In this document: piece by piece, positions 25,919-34,868 of the stretch
Position numbering within the stretch: position 1 is the first letter of the stretch
Layout: every line of letters begins with the position of its first letter
The notes under the pieces: generated by a model
Told to the model about the DNA's origin: nothing
The model's database searches: none
What the model saw: the letters and a program-made list of their open reading frames with translations, nothing else
Origin: Pseudomonas sp. H1h
GTDB lineage: Bacteria > Pseudomonadota > Gammaproteobacteria > Pseudomonadales > Pseudomonadaceae
NCBI RefSeq assembly: GCF_000633255.1
Contig: NZ_AYMJ01000030.1
Span: 142,562 to 206,561 of the forward strand
DNA: 64,000 nucleotides
Direction: 5' to 3'
Program-made: the position numbers and the translations under genes

Positions 25919-26848
25919 TTAACCGGCCGTAACCGGTGCCGCGGGCTTGGCAACCGAGCACAGGCGAACGGAGTCGGCGAGGATTTCGATGGCTTTGGGC
26001 CGCGGGAAGCTGGCGCGCCAGGCAATCGCCACGGTGCGGAACGGTACCGGCGCCGACAGCGGCCGCACTTCGATCACACCCGGGGCGTAGTGATGGCTGT
26101 CCACCGCTGACAGCGGCAGGATCGAGATGCCCAGGCCGGACGCGACCATGTGGCGGATGGTTTCCAGCGAGCTGGACTCGACCGTGGTGTGCTTGGCGCC
26201 GTCGTTGCCCTTGGTCAGGGTCGGGCAGGCTTCGAGCACCTGGTCGCGGAAGCAGTGGCCTTCGCCGAGCAGCAGCAGGCTCTTGTCGTTGAGCAGGGCC
26301 GGGTCGATGGTTTCTTTTTGCGTCCACGGGTGCTGAGCCGGCATCAAGACGTAGAACGGCTCGTCGTACAGCGGCAGCGTCAGCACGTCGGCTTCGTTGA
26401 ACGGCAGAGCGATGATGATCGCGTCCAGCTCGCCGTTGCGCAGTTTGTCGCGCAGCACGTGGGTGAAGTTTTCTTCGATGTACAACGGCATCTGCGGGGC
26501 GACCCGGTGCAGTTGCGGAATCAGGTGCGGGAACAGGTACGGCCCGACGGTGTAGATCGCGCCGACTTTCAGCGGTGCAGTCAGTTGGTTCTTGCCGGCC
26601 TGGGCCAGTTCACGGATGCCTTGCGCTTGCTCAAGCACTTTCTGCGCCTGGGCAACGATGCCCTCGCCGACCGGGGTCAGGCGCACAGCGCTTTTGCTGC
26701 GCTCGAAAATCAGCACACCGAGTTCGTCTTCAAGCTTTTTCACGCCCACCGAGAGGGTCGGCTGGCTGACGTGGCAACGCTCGGCCGCGTGGCCGAAGTG
26801 CTGCTCTTGCGCGAGGGTAACGATGTAGCGTAATTCTGTGAGAGTCAT
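25919..26848 (-). CDS. oxyR: Peroxide-sensing LysR regulator OxyR
   Basis: A 309-residue LysR-type regulator. The N-terminal winged HTH is LRYIVTLAQEQHFGHAAERC. The redox pair is present in GHCFRDQVLEAC, at Cys199 and Cys208, exactly the numbering of E. coli OxyR. Oxidation by peroxide forms a disulfide and activates catalase and alkyl-hydroperoxide reductase genes. It lies directly upstream of recG. Confidence 0.96.
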   Translation of the reverse strand: MTLTELRYIVTLAQEQHFGHAAERCHVSQPTLSVGVKKLEDELGVLIFERSKSAVRLTPVGEGIVAQAQKVLEQAQGIRELAQAGKNQLTAPLKVGAIYTVGPYLFPHLIPQLHRVAPQMPLYIEENFTHVLRDKLRNGELDAIIIALPFNEADVLTLPLYDEPFYVLMPAQHPWTQKETIDPALLNDKSLLLLGEGHCFRDQVLEACPTLTKGNDGAKHTTVESSSLETIRHMVASGLGISILPLSAVDSHHYAPGVIEVRPLSAPVPFRTVAIAWRASFPRPKAIEILADSVRLCSVAKPAAPVTAG

Positions 26849-26968
26849 AGCGAGCGTCCATGAAGTTGCGGGCCAAGCATAACGGCTGCAATCGATAGAC
26901 GCACGTTATCAGACTGAGTGAGGAATGCGACACCGGGCAATGTGAGTTTGCCGTTGCCACATATGCAA

Positions 26969-26988
26969 AAGGCACCTTTCGGTGCCTT
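26969..26988 (-). terminator. Rho-independent terminator after tonB
   Basis: AAGGCACC, loop GAAA, GGTGCCTT, then TTGC, reading on the minus strand. It lies downstream of the exbB-exbD-tonB genes and before oxyR. Confidence 0.75.
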
Positions 26989-27016
26989 CTCGATCCAACT
27001 GTCGACACATAAACCC

Positions 27017-27104
27017 TGTGGGAGCGGGCTTGCTCGCGAAGGCGGCATGTCAGATACATTGATGTCGACTGACAAGACGCCTTCGCGAGCAAGCCCGCTC
27101 CCAC
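27017..27104. repeat. REPIN: inverted pair of GTGGGAGCG elements
   Basis: TGTGGGAGCGGGCTTGCTCG (27017-27036, then CGAA) and its inverse TTCGCGAGCAAGCCCGCTCC (27082-27101) flank a ~40-base spacer. It sits just downstream of tonB, between the gene end and its terminator. Confidence 0.9.
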
Positions 27105-27109
27105 TTGGA

Positions 27110-27856
27110 TCAGCGGCGTCTCTCGAGGGAGTACACAAACGGCGCAACAATTTCGATCGAGCCGTTGTTCAGCATATCGGCCGGGGGCTTGGGCAGCGGT
27201 TGCGCGCGGCGGATCATTTCCAGGGTGGCCCGGTCCAGATCGGCGTTGCCGGAGCGGCCCACCAGTTCGAACGACAACACATTACCTTCGGCATCGACTA
27301 CAAAACGCAGTCGGTTCAAGCCTTCCTTGCCACGAGCCTGTGCGCTTTGCGGGTACTTTTTGTACTTCGCCAAATGCGCGAGCAGGGTGCCTTGCCAACT
27401 GGCCTTGGCGGCCATTTGTGCTGGCGACGGGCCTGGTGCCGGCTGGGCGGATTTCTCCGTTGGTGCCTGGGTCGGTTGGGTGTCAGCCGGTTTTTCCTCG
27501 GAAGGTTTTTCCTTTGGCGGATCCGGCAGCTTCTTCTCGACGGGCTTCGGCGGCTGAGGCTTTGGCTTCGGTTTAGGTTTCGGCACCGCGATTTCAGCCT
27601 TCGGTGCTTCGGCCAGTTTCGGAATCGGCAACTCTTCAACCGGAGCCGGTGGCTGTGGCGGTGTGACGACTTTCGGCGGAGCAGGCGGTGGCGGGGCTGG
27701 AACCGGTGCCAACTCGACCATCATTGCCTGCGGCGGCAATTCGATGGGCGGGCGGGCGGTCCAGTTCAGCGCCAGCGCGATGGCCAGCGCGTGAACGCCC
27801 AGCACCACGGCCAGGCTACCGCTGTAACGCGTCAGCTTATGGCGCGTCGTGATCAT
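27110..27856 (-). CDS. tonB: Energy-transduction protein TonB
   Basis: A 248-residue protein. One N-terminal membrane helix with a conserved His (LAVVLGVHALAIALAL) is followed by a long Pro/Lys-rich spacer (residues ~50-150, with KPKPKPKPQP) and a C-terminal TonB domain (YKKYPQSAQARGKEGLNRL, DRATLEMIRRAQPLPK). TonB carries energy from ExbB-ExbD to outer-membrane receptors for siderophores and similar ligands. Its start overlaps the exbD stop by 4 bases. Confidence 0.95.
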   Translation of the reverse strand: MITTRHKLTRYSGSLAVVLGVHALAIALALNWTARPPIELPPQAMMVELAPVPAPPPPAPPKVVTPPQPPAPVEELPIPKLAEAPKAEIAVPKPKPKPKPQPPKPVEKKLPDPPKEKPSEEKPADTQPTQAPTEKSAQPAPGPSPAQMAAKASWQGTLLAHLAKYKKYPQSAQARGKEGLNRLRFVVDAEGNVLSFELVGRSGNADLDRATLEMIRRAQPLPKPPADMLNNGSIEIVAPFVYSLERRR

Positions 27857-28281
27857 TTCTTGGCTGCGCTCTCAAGGCCCACCAGACCAACCTTCAGGTA
27901 ACCCGCGGCACGCAGGTTATCCATCACGCTCATCAGGTCACCGTAATCCACGCCTTTGTCGGCCTGGAAGAAGATGGTGGTGTCTTTCTTGCCGTGAGTC
28001 TTGGCGTCGAGGATGACGCCGAGTGTTTCCGGCTTCACTTCGTCTTCGCCAATGAACAGGCGCTGGTCAGCCTTGACGCTGAGGAACACCGGTTTCTCTG
28101 GCCGCGGCGCCGGTTTGGCGGTCGAGGCAGGCAGGTCGACTTTGATGTCCACGGTGGCCAATGGAGCGGCCACCATAAAGATGATCAGCAGTACCAGCAT
28201 CACGTCGATGAATGGCGTGACGTTGATTTCGTGGTTCTCGGCCAGATCGTCGTCTGCGCCTTCTTTCAAATGCAGGCCCAT
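27853..28281 (-). CDS. exbD: Biopolymer transport protein ExbD
   Basis: A 142-residue protein with a short cytoplasmic N-terminus, one membrane helix carrying the essential Asp (NVTPFIDVMLVLLIIFMV) and a periplasmic domain (LPASTAKPAPRPEKPVFLSV...). It forms the proton-driven motor with ExbB and TonB. It is separated from exbB by 6 bases and overlaps tonB. Confidence 0.96.
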   Translation of the reverse strand: MGLHLKEGADDDLAENHEINVTPFIDVMLVLLIIFMVAAPLATVDIKVDLPASTAKPAPRPEKPVFLSVKADQRLFIGEDEVKPETLGVILDAKTHGKKDTTIFFQADKGVDYGDLMSVMDNLRAAGYLKVGLVGLESAAKK

Positions 28282-28287
28282 GGCCGA

Positions 28288-29241
28288 TTACCCCACTTTG
28301 ACCATGTGCGGCTGCGAGCTGCGCTCAGGCTGGTGGTCGAGGTCACGGCTGACCAGCAGCAGGACTTCTGCCGACGCATCGGACACCTGCGCCTTGTAAC
28401 CGGCGATGGAGCGGGCGAATACGTTGTAGATCACCACCGCCGGAATCGCTGCAACCAGACCCAGGGCCGTTGCCAGCAGCGCTTCAGCGATACCCGGCGC
28501 CACGACAGCAAGGTTGGTGGTCTGGGTTTTGGCGATGCCGATGAAGGAGTTCATGATGCCCCACACGGTACCGAACAGACCGACGAACGGCGCAGTCGAA
28601 CCGATGGTGGCGAGGACGCCGGTGCCGCTGCTCATGTTGCGGCCACAGGCGGCCACCAGGCGCTCAAGGCGGAAGCTGACGCGCTCCTTGATGCCTTCCT
28701 TCTCGCGGCTGTTGACCGACAGGCGCATCTCTTCGAGGGCGTCGTGCACCAGCAGGTTGGCGAGGGTGCCTTCTTTGGCTGCAGTCGCGCTGGCTTCCTT
28801 GAGGGTGGCGGCTTTTTTCAGGGCAGCGATTTCGCCACGCAGACGACGCTTGGCGCCCATCAGCTCGAAGCCTTTGGCGATCCAGATGGTCCAGGTGATG
28901 ATGGAGGCAATGGCCAGACCGATCATCACGATTTTCACGATGATGTCGGCGTTCTGGTACATGCCCCATGGCGACAGATCGTGGGCCATGCCCAGGGTGT
29001 TATCCGGCTCGAGGACTTCAGGTACGTTCACTTCGCTGGCGTCCACAGCCTGAACCGGGTCGGTGGCGGCTGGAGCGGCGGCAGCAGGTGCGTGCTGTTC
29101 GGCGGCTGCCGGAGCGGCTGGCGCCTGGGCGTCAGCGAAAGCGGCGGTCGGCGCCAGCATCAGGCTGAGCAGCAGGGCCGCCACCGCGCTCCAGGCGCGA
29201 GGTCGTGTGGTTGGCGAAGCGGGGAATTGATTACGTGTCAT
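28288..29241 (-). CDS. exbB: Biopolymer transport protein ExbB (long form)
   Basis: A 317-residue ExbB. A cleavable-type signal sequence (LLLSLMLAPTAAFADA) and an Ala/Pro-rich periplasmic stretch precede three membrane helices (IVKIVMIGLAIASIITW; GVLATIGSTAPFVGLFGTVWG; PGIAEALLATALGLVAAIPAVV). It is longer than E. coli ExbB (244 aa) and matches the N-terminally extended Pseudomonas form. The start at 29241 (MTRNQF) was chosen; a longer reading adds 21 unconvincing residues. Confidence 0.93.
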   Translation of the reverse strand: MTRNQFPASPTTRPRAWSAVAALLLSLMLAPTAAFADAQAPAAPAAAEQHAPAAAAPAATDPVQAVDASEVNVPEVLEPDNTLGMAHDLSPWGMYQNADIIVKIVMIGLAIASIITWTIWIAKGFELMGAKRRLRGEIAALKKAATLKEASATAAKEGTLANLLVHDALEEMRLSVNSREKEGIKERVSFRLERLVAACGRNMSSGTGVLATIGSTAPFVGLFGTVWGIMNSFIGIAKTQTTNLAVVAPGIAEALLATALGLVAAIPAVVIYNVFARSIAGYKAQVSDASAEVLLLVSRDLDHQPERSSQPHMVKVG

Positions 29242-29315
29242 GCTGGCCGGACCTGAGATAGAAAAACGGTAATGCTCTTCCAGGCCTCGTGAGGCCGAGA
29301 ACAAAAGTGACGTGC

Positions 29316-29330
29316 ATTATTGCAAGTAAT
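29316..29330. promoter_or_regulatory. AT-rich near-palindrome upstream of exbB, possible Fur site
   Basis: ATTATTGCAAGTAAT is nearly symmetric (ATTA...TAAT) and lies about 75 bases upstream of exbB in an AT-rich divergent region. The tonB system is usually iron-controlled through Fur. The match to the Fur consensus is poor, so this is only a candidate. Confidence 0.3.
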
Positions 29331-29429
29331 TCTTGTTAACAAAAGTAATAGAGTTTCTTTTTTTCGTTGATTGCTAGCCACTCGTCCAATGGCGGGGCTA
29401 GTCTTTCCCTTTATGACGGGAGATTTTTG

Positions 29430-30287
29430 ATGTCTGCGCCCTCTGTTCTGATCGCCGGTTGCGGTGATGTCGGTAGCCGTCTGGCCAAGCAATTGCTGGC
29501 TGGCGACTGGGAGGTCCACGGTCTGCGCCGGGATGTTTCACGCTTGCCTGAGGGGGTCATTGGCGTGGCCGGTGATCTGTTCAATGAAGACTGCCCAGAG
29601 ACCTGGCCGTTCGGCGCGGTGGATTACCTGGTGTATTGCGCGGCAGCCACCGATCACGACGAGGCCGGTTATCGCGCCGCGTATGTGCAGGGTCTGCAGA
29701 ATGTGCTGAGCTGGCTGGGCGACTATGGCCAGGTGCCCGAGCGGCTGATCTTCGTGTCCAGCAGCAGCGTGTATGGCCAGCAGGAAGGGGAGTGGGTCGA
29801 CGAGCATTCAGAGACGGTCGCCAGTGGCTATTCCGGACGACTGATGCTTGAGGCTGAGCAAGTCGCGCTCAACAGCGGTATCCCGGCGAGCATCGTGCGT
29901 CTGACCGGTATCTATGGCCCGGGACGTGAGTGGCTGTTGACCCAGGTGCGTCGCGGTTATCGGGTCGCGGTCGAGCCGCCGTTGTATGGCAATCGCATTC
30001 ATGGCGATGACGCTGCCGGCTTGATGGCCTTTTTGCTGGAAGCGGACCGTCGGGGCGAGTCGTTGCAAGAGATCTATATCGGTGTGGACGACGCGCCGGC
30101 GCCGCTGGCCGAGGTGGTCGCGTGGCTGCGTGACTATCTGGGGGTTACCGAATGGGCGGACGACGCCAGCGTGCGCCGCACCGGCAGCAAGCGCTGCAGC
30201 AATGCCCGGGCGAAGGCATTGGGCTGGACGCCGAAATATCCGAGTTACCGCGAAGGGTACGCGGCAATCCTGGAAGGTAAGTGCTGA
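29430..30287 (+). CDS. NAD(P)-dependent epimerase/dehydratase-like protein
   Basis: A 285-residue extended SDR-like protein: N-terminal LIAGCGDVGSRLAKQLL (nucleotide loop), VDYLVYCAAATDHD, FVSSSSVYGQQEGEWVDE (active-site region; the YxxxK pattern is replaced by YSGRL), LTGIYGPGREW. It resembles the YeeZ group. GGGAG lies 7 bases before ATG 29430. Substrate unknown. It is divergent from exbB. Confidence 0.8.
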   Translation: MSAPSVLIAGCGDVGSRLAKQLLAGDWEVHGLRRDVSRLPEGVIGVAGDLFNEDCPETWPFGAVDYLVYCAAATDHDEAGYRAAYVQGLQNVLSWLGDYGQVPERLIFVSSSSVYGQQEGEWVDEHSETVASGYSGRLMLEAEQVALNSGIPASIVRLTGIYGPGREWLLTQVRRGYRVAVEPPLYGNRIHGDDAAGLMAFLLEADRRGESLQEIYIGVDDAPAPLAEVVAWLRDYLGVTEWADDASVRRTGSKRCSNARAKALGWTPKYPSYREGYAAILEGKC

Positions 30288-30308
30288 CTCTCTGACCCCG
30301 CCAAACAC

Positions 30309-30398
30309 TGTGGGAGCGGGCTTGCTCGCGAAGAAGGCGTGCCAGGCAACATGGACGTTGACTGACACACCGCTTTCGCGAGCAAGCCCGCTCCCACA
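30309..30398. repeat. REPIN: inverted pair of GTGGGAGCG elements
   Basis: A TGTGGGAGCGGGCTTGCTCG arm at 30309 and its inverse ending CCCACA at 30398, with a ~42-base spacer, between two convergent genes. Confidence 0.9.
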
Positions 30399-30424
30399 GG
30401 TTTATGTGTGGCTCTCGGTGAGGC

Positions 30425-31165
30425 TTACTGCTTCTCGAGCAACCACTTGCGTTCGCCGGGGCTGAACTGCGGTTGTTCGTCCGCCAGCGCCGTGTTCACC
30501 GCCTGCAGGATTTCCAGTTCCTTGCCCTTGCGCACAAAGATCCAGTTGTTGCCCTGGCCGTTCTGCTGCAGCCACATGCTGTCGTGGTCGCTGTTCATCG
30601 AGGCACAGTCGCCTGCCAGGCACAGGGCATAGCGGTCCGCGCCGGGCAGGCCGGAGACCTGGCCATCGGCCTGGAACTGCACGGTGTTGCCTTCGCCGTC
30701 GCCGCTGGCAATCTTCCAGCTGCCGCCCAGGTACGCCGAATACAGCGCCCGTTCGAAGCTCGCACCGATCGGTGCGCCTTCCGGCACGGGGATTTGCGCG
30801 CGATCGAACAACTGGTCGGGTTCGTTCTCGGTGGCGGCCTGTTTCATCTGGCCACCGGCACGTTTCAGTTCGCTGCCGGAGCTGCCATAGAAGTCGACTT
30901 TCCAGGCGCCGGACTGTTCGCCTTGCAGCCGTCCTTCGACGTTCTCGAAACCGTTGGTGTAGCGGGCCTGACCGGCCTTGGTGTTGACGTCCCACTCCAG
31001 GTTCGGGCCATAGGCCTGAAGCGCTTCGCGCAGGGGGCCGCCCTTGGCAGCAGCATCGATCGCCACCTGGTTGATCCAGGTGCCGCTGATGTCACGGTCG
31101 GCGGGGTCGCTGGCACAGCCGCCGAGGAAAACGGCGAGCAGCGAGAGAGCAAGCGCTTTGCGCAT
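30425..31165 (-). CDS. Hypothetical lipoprotein
   Basis: A 246-residue lipoprotein: MRKALALSLLAVFLGGCASD has lipobox LGGC with Cys17. The mature part has two repeated beta-rich regions beginning SGTWINQ and GSWKIASGDGEG, each suggesting a lipocalin-like or stress-lipoprotein fold, but no named family was recognised. It stands alone downstream of ridA on the same strand (73-base gap). Confidence 0.7.
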   Translation of the reverse strand: MRKALALSLLAVFLGGCASDPADRDISGTWINQVAIDAAAKGGPLREALQAYGPNLEWDVNTKAGQARYTNGFENVEGRLQGEQSGAWKVDFYGSSGSELKRAGGQMKQAATENEPDQLFDRAQIPVPEGAPIGASFERALYSAYLGGSWKIASGDGEGNTVQFQADGQVSGLPGADRYALCLAGDCASMNSDHDSMWLQQNGQGNNWIFVRKGKELEILQAVNTALADEQPQFSPGERKWLLEKQ

Positions 31166-31238
31166 GGTGGAATCCTTTCAAAACCTTTTCTTTACCGCAG
31201 AGCAGTCGGCGCAGCGGTTGAAGGCTGCGCCGTGTGCA

Positions 31239-31619
31239 TTACTCGATGACCAGGATGGCATCCATTTCGACTTGCGAGCCCTTCGGCAGGGCAGCAACGC
31301 CGATGGCGGCGCGGGCCGGGTACGGCTGGTCGAAGTATTTGCCCATGATCTCGTTGACCTTGGCGAAGTGGCTCAGGTCGGTGAGGAAGATGTTCAGCTT
31401 GACGATGTCCTTGAACGAACCACCGGCTGCTTCGGCGACGGCTTTCAGGTTCTCGAACACCTGGACGGTCTGGGCTTCGAAGCCTTCAACCAGTTCCATG
31501 GTCTTTGGGTCCAGAGGAATCTGACCCGACATGTAGACGGTATTGCCGGCCTTGATCGCCTGGGAGTAAGTACCGATGGCGGCTGGGGCCTTGTCGCTGG
31601 TGATAACAGTCTTGGTCAT
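31239..31619 (-). CDS. ridA: Reactive intermediate deaminase RidA
   Basis: A 126-residue YjgF/YER057c/UK114 protein: APAAIGTYSQAIKAGNTVYMSGQ, LKAVAEAAGGSFKDIVK, YPARAAIGVAALPKG with the conserved Arg that binds the substrate carboxylate. It hydrolyses the reactive 2-aminoacrylate and related enamines made by PLP enzymes. It lies 24 bases after spoT, and AAGGAG precedes the start. Confidence 0.95.
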   Translation of the reverse strand: MTKTVITSDKAPAAIGTYSQAIKAGNTVYMSGQIPLDPKTMELVEGFEAQTVQVFENLKAVAEAAGGSFKDIVKLNIFLTDLSHFAKVNEIMGKYFDQPYPARAAIGVAALPKGSQVEMDAILVIE

Positions 31620-31643
31620 GTATGACTCCTTGTAATGGTTGAG

Positions 31644-33749
31644 TTATGCACGCATGCGGGTGATGCGGATGACCCCGGTCAGGGCGCGCAGTTTCTTGAT
31701 CACGCGGGCCAGGTGCACACGGTCGTGGACGCTGACCACCAGTTGGACGACGCTGATGCGGCCATCGCGCTCGTCCATGCTGATTTTCTCGATATTGCCG
31801 TCGGCGGCGTTGACGCTGCTGGCCAGCAGGGCGATCAGGCCGCGCTGGTGCTCCAGCTCGACGCGCAGTTCGACGTTGAATTCGCCGGTGACATCCTTGG
31901 CCCACGAGAGCTGGATGCATTTTTCCGGGTTGTGCCGGATTTCGCTGATGTTGCGGCAGTTGTCCAGGTGCACGACCATGCCTTTGCCCGCCGACAGGTG
32001 ACCGACAATCGGGTCGCCCGGGATCGGCGTGCAGCACTTGGCGTAGCTCAGGACCAGGCCTTCGGTGCCGCGAATCGCCAGCGGACCTTCCGGACTCGGC
32101 AGCTGTTCGCCCTCACCGAGCAGTCGACGTGCCACGACGTAGGCCATGCGGTTGCCCAGGCCAATGTCTTCGAGCAGGTCTTCGATCAGTTCCAGGCGAT
32201 ATTCGCTGAGCATTGCCTTGACGCGCTCGGCCGGGATCTTCTCCAGCGAGCTGTCGAAACCGTTGAGCACCTTGTTCAGCAGGCGTTCGCCCAGGCTGAT
32301 GGATTCCGAACGACGTTGCAGTTTCAGCGCATGGCGGATGTGCGTACGGGCCTTGCCGGTGACCACGAAGTTGAGCCACGCGGGGTTCGGCCGCGCGCCG
32401 GGTGCGCTGACGATCTCGACCGTGGAGCCGCTTTGCAGCGGTTCGGACAGCGGTGCGAGGCGACGGTTGATCCGGCAGGCGATGCAGCTGTTGCCGACGT
32501 CGGTGTGCACCGCGTAGGCAAAATCGACCGCCGTGGAGCCTTTGGGCAGCTCCATGATCCGGCCTTTGGGCGTGAACACGTAGACCTCGTCGGGGAACAG
32601 GTCGATCTTCACGCTCTCGATGAATTCCAGCGAGTTGCCGGCACGTTGCTGCATTTCCAGCACGCCCTTGACCCACTGGCGGGCGCGGGCATGGGTGCCT
32701 TTGGGCTGCTCGTCACCGCTGGATTTGTACAGCCAATGGGCGGCAATGCCGTTGTTGGCCATCTCTTCCATTTCGCGGGTGCGGATCTGGATTTCGATCG
32801 GTACGCCGTGCATGCCGAACAGCGTGGTGTGCAGCGACTGATAGCCGTTGGCCTTGGGGATCGCGATGTAATCCTTGAAGCGCCCCGGCAGCGGTTTGTA
32901 CAAATTATGTACAGCGCCTAGCACGCGGTAGCAGGTATCGACCTTGTCGACGATGATCCGGAACGCATAGACGTCCATGATCTCGTTGAAGGCCCGACGC
33001 TTGCCGCGCATTTTCTTGTAGATGCCGTAGAGGTGTTTCTGACGACCGCTGACTTCGCCTTGAATACCGTCGATGGCGAGACAGTGGCCGAGGGATTCTT
33101 CGATCTTGTTGACGATTTCCTTGCGATTGCCCCGGGCGCGCTTGACTGCCTGGTAGATCCGCGCGGAACGCATCGGGTGCATCGCCTTGAAACCGAGGTC
33201 TTCGAATTCGATACGAATCGCGTGCATGCCCAAGCGGTTGGCGATGGGCGCATAGATCTCGAGGGTTTCCTTGGCGATCCGGCGGCGTTTTTCCCCGGAC
33301 AGCACTTCCAGCGTGCGCATGTTGTGCAGGCGGTCGGCGAGTTTGACCAGGATCACGCGAATGTCGCGCGCCATGGCCATGGCCATTTTCTGGAAGTTCT
33401 CGGCCTGGGCTTCGGCCTTGGTCTCGAAGTTCATCTGGGTCAGTTTGCTGACCCCGTCGACCAGTTCGGCCACGGTTTCACCGAACTGCGCCTGCAGCGC
33501 TTCCTTGGCGATACCGGTGTCTTCGATCACGTCATGCAGCATCGCGGCCATCAGGCTCTGATGGTCCATGTGCATGTCGGCAAGAATATTGGCCACGGCA
33601 AGAGGATGCGTGACGTACGCCTCGCCGCTGCGACGGCGCTGACCGTCATGGGCTTGTTCGGCGTAGAAATACGCTCGGCGGACCAGGTTGACCTGGTCGT
33701 TGCCGAGGTAGGTCGATAAGCGATCGGCGAGGGCGTCTATGCTCGGCAT
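31644..33749 (-). CDS. spoT: Bifunctional (p)ppGpp synthetase/hydrolase SpoT
   Basis: A 701-residue RelA/SpoT protein. The N-terminal HD hydrolase is intact (THPLAVANILADMHMD; MLHDVIEDT). It is followed by the synthetase region (LADRLHNMRTL, RGKRRAFNEIMDVYAFR), TGS (VYVFTPKGRIMELPKGSTAVDFAY) and a C-terminal ACT domain (VELRVELEHQRGLIALLA). It controls the stringent response alarmone. It is in a gmk-rpoZ-spoT-ridA order on the minus strand; AGGAG precedes the start. Confidence 0.96.
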   Translation of the reverse strand: MPSIDALADRLSTYLGNDQVNLVRRAYFYAEQAHDGQRRRSGEAYVTHPLAVANILADMHMDHQSLMAAMLHDVIEDTGIAKEALQAQFGETVAELVDGVSKLTQMNFETKAEAQAENFQKMAMAMARDIRVILVKLADRLHNMRTLEVLSGEKRRRIAKETLEIYAPIANRLGMHAIRIEFEDLGFKAMHPMRSARIYQAVKRARGNRKEIVNKIEESLGHCLAIDGIQGEVSGRQKHLYGIYKKMRGKRRAFNEIMDVYAFRIIVDKVDTCYRVLGAVHNLYKPLPGRFKDYIAIPKANGYQSLHTTLFGMHGVPIEIQIRTREMEEMANNGIAAHWLYKSSGDEQPKGTHARARQWVKGVLEMQQRAGNSLEFIESVKIDLFPDEVYVFTPKGRIMELPKGSTAVDFAYAVHTDVGNSCIACRINRRLAPLSEPLQSGSTVEIVSAPGARPNPAWLNFVVTGKARTHIRHALKLQRRSESISLGERLLNKVLNGFDSSLEKIPAERVKAMLSEYRLELIEDLLEDIGLGNRMAYVVARRLLGEGEQLPSPEGPLAIRGTEGLVLSYAKCCTPIPGDPIVGHLSAGKGMVVHLDNCRNISEIRHNPEKCIQLSWAKDVTGEFNVELRVELEHQRGLIALLASSVNAADGNIEKISMDERDGRISVVQLVVSVHDRVHLARVIKKLRALTGVIRITRMRA

Positions 33750-33806
33750 GATGACTCCTGCCGTAGGCTGTGTTCCCGCGCCGTGCTACGTCGACCAGGC
33801 ATAGGC

Positions 33807-34070
33807 TTAGACGGCCTCGTTGGACTCGTCCTCGAATGCAGCGAAGAGCGGTTCATCCTGGACGATTTCCTGCTCGGCGATGAACTCGTAGCTCATCAGG
33901 CCTTCAGCGATTTCACGCAGGGCGACAACGGTAGGCTTGTCGTTTTCCCACTGGACCAATGGCTCTTTGCCGCCGGTGGCCAGTTGACGGGCACGCTTGG
34001 TAGAGAGCATGACCAGCTCAAAGCGGTTTTCCACGTGTTCTAGGCAGTCTTCAACGGTTACGCGGGCCAT
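33807..34070 (-). CDS. rpoZ: RNA polymerase omega subunit
   Basis: An 87-residue omega subunit: MARVTVEDCLEHVENRFELV, then MLSTKRARQLATGG and KPTVVALREIAEG. Omega helps assemble beta-prime and in many proteobacteria mediates ppGpp binding, which fits its placement before spoT. GAGGAA lies before the start; a longer frame upstream lacks support. Confidence 0.97.
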   Translation of the reverse strand: MARVTVEDCLEHVENRFELVMLSTKRARQLATGGKEPLVQWENDKPTVVALREIAEGLMSYEFIAEQEIVQDEPLFAAFEDESNEAV

Positions 34071-34133
34071 GGTATTCCTCGGAGCGAATGCAATATGCGC
34101 GCTGCCCGGTTGGGCGAGCGGACTCAACAGTTT

Positions 34134-34170
34134 AAAAAATCACCAGCGATTAGGGAAGCGCTGATTTTTT
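34134..34170. terminator. Bidirectional hairpin between gmk and rpoZ
   Basis: AAAAAAT (34134-34140) and CAGCG (34144-34148) pair with CGCTG (34159-34163) and ATTTTTT (34164-34170). The symmetric A/T tracts suggest a weak terminator after gmk. A second inverted repeat, CGCTGCAAG (34188-34196) and CTTGCAGCG (34212-34220), also lies in this 167-base gap. Confidence 0.5.
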
Positions 34171-34237
34171 GACCAGACCCTTCAACGCGCTGCAAGTGCC
34201 AATGTAAAGCGCTTGCAGCGGTTTTGGGAAGTGCTGA

Positions 34238-34858
34238 TTAACCGAGCAGTTCGGCCAGCAATTTGCCGAAACGCACTTGCTGGCGTTTCTGTTGCAGCTG
34301 ATTGGCGCGGAAAATCGCCTTCAGATCGTCCAGTGCGTGGGCGAAATCGTCGTTGATGATCAGGTAGTCGTACTCGACATAGTGACTCATCTCGCTGACC
34401 GCTTCGCGCATCCGGCCGTCGATGATCTCGTCGCTGTCCTGGCCGCGGTTGGTCAGGCGCTGGTGCAGGGCCTGCAGCGACGGCGGCAGGATGAAGATCG
34501 AGCGGGCCTGCGGCATCAGCTTGCGCACTTGTTCGGCGCCTTGCCAGTCGATTTCCAGAATCAGGTCGTGACCTTCGTCCAGGGTTTGCTGCAGGCGGCT
34601 TTGCGAGGTGCCGTAGAAGTTGCCGAAGACTTCGGCGCGCTCAAGGAAGTCACCGTGCTCGCCCATCTTCACGAATTCTTCGCGGGATACGAAGTGATAG
34701 TTCACGCCGTCCACTTCACCCGGGCGCATGGCGCGGGTGGTGTGGGAGATCGAGACGCGGATCTCCGGGTTGGCATCGGTCAAAGCCTTGACCAGGCTGC
34801 TCTTGCCTGCGCCCGATGGGGCGGAAATGATGTACAGGGTGCCGGTGCTGTGGGTCAT
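34238..34858 (-). CDS. gmk: Guanylate kinase
   Basis: A 206-residue enzyme: P-loop SAPSGAGKSSLV, HTTRAMRPGEVDGVNYHF (GMP binding), ILEIDWQGAEQVR. It makes GDP from GMP and ATP. Start chosen at MTHSTG (34858), giving the same length as the E. coli enzyme; six further in-frame codons lie upstream. It follows yicC by 10 bases. Confidence 0.97.
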   Translation of the reverse strand: MTHSTGTLYIISAPSGAGKSSLVKALTDANPEIRVSISHTTRAMRPGEVDGVNYHFVSREEFVKMGEHGDFLERAEVFGNFYGTSQSRLQQTLDEGHDLILEIDWQGAEQVRKLMPQARSIFILPPSLQALHQRLTNRGQDSDEIIDGRMREAVSEMSHYVEYDYLIINDDFAHALDDLKAIFRANQLQQKRQQVRFGKLLAELLG

Positions 34859-34868
34859 GTCTGTTGCC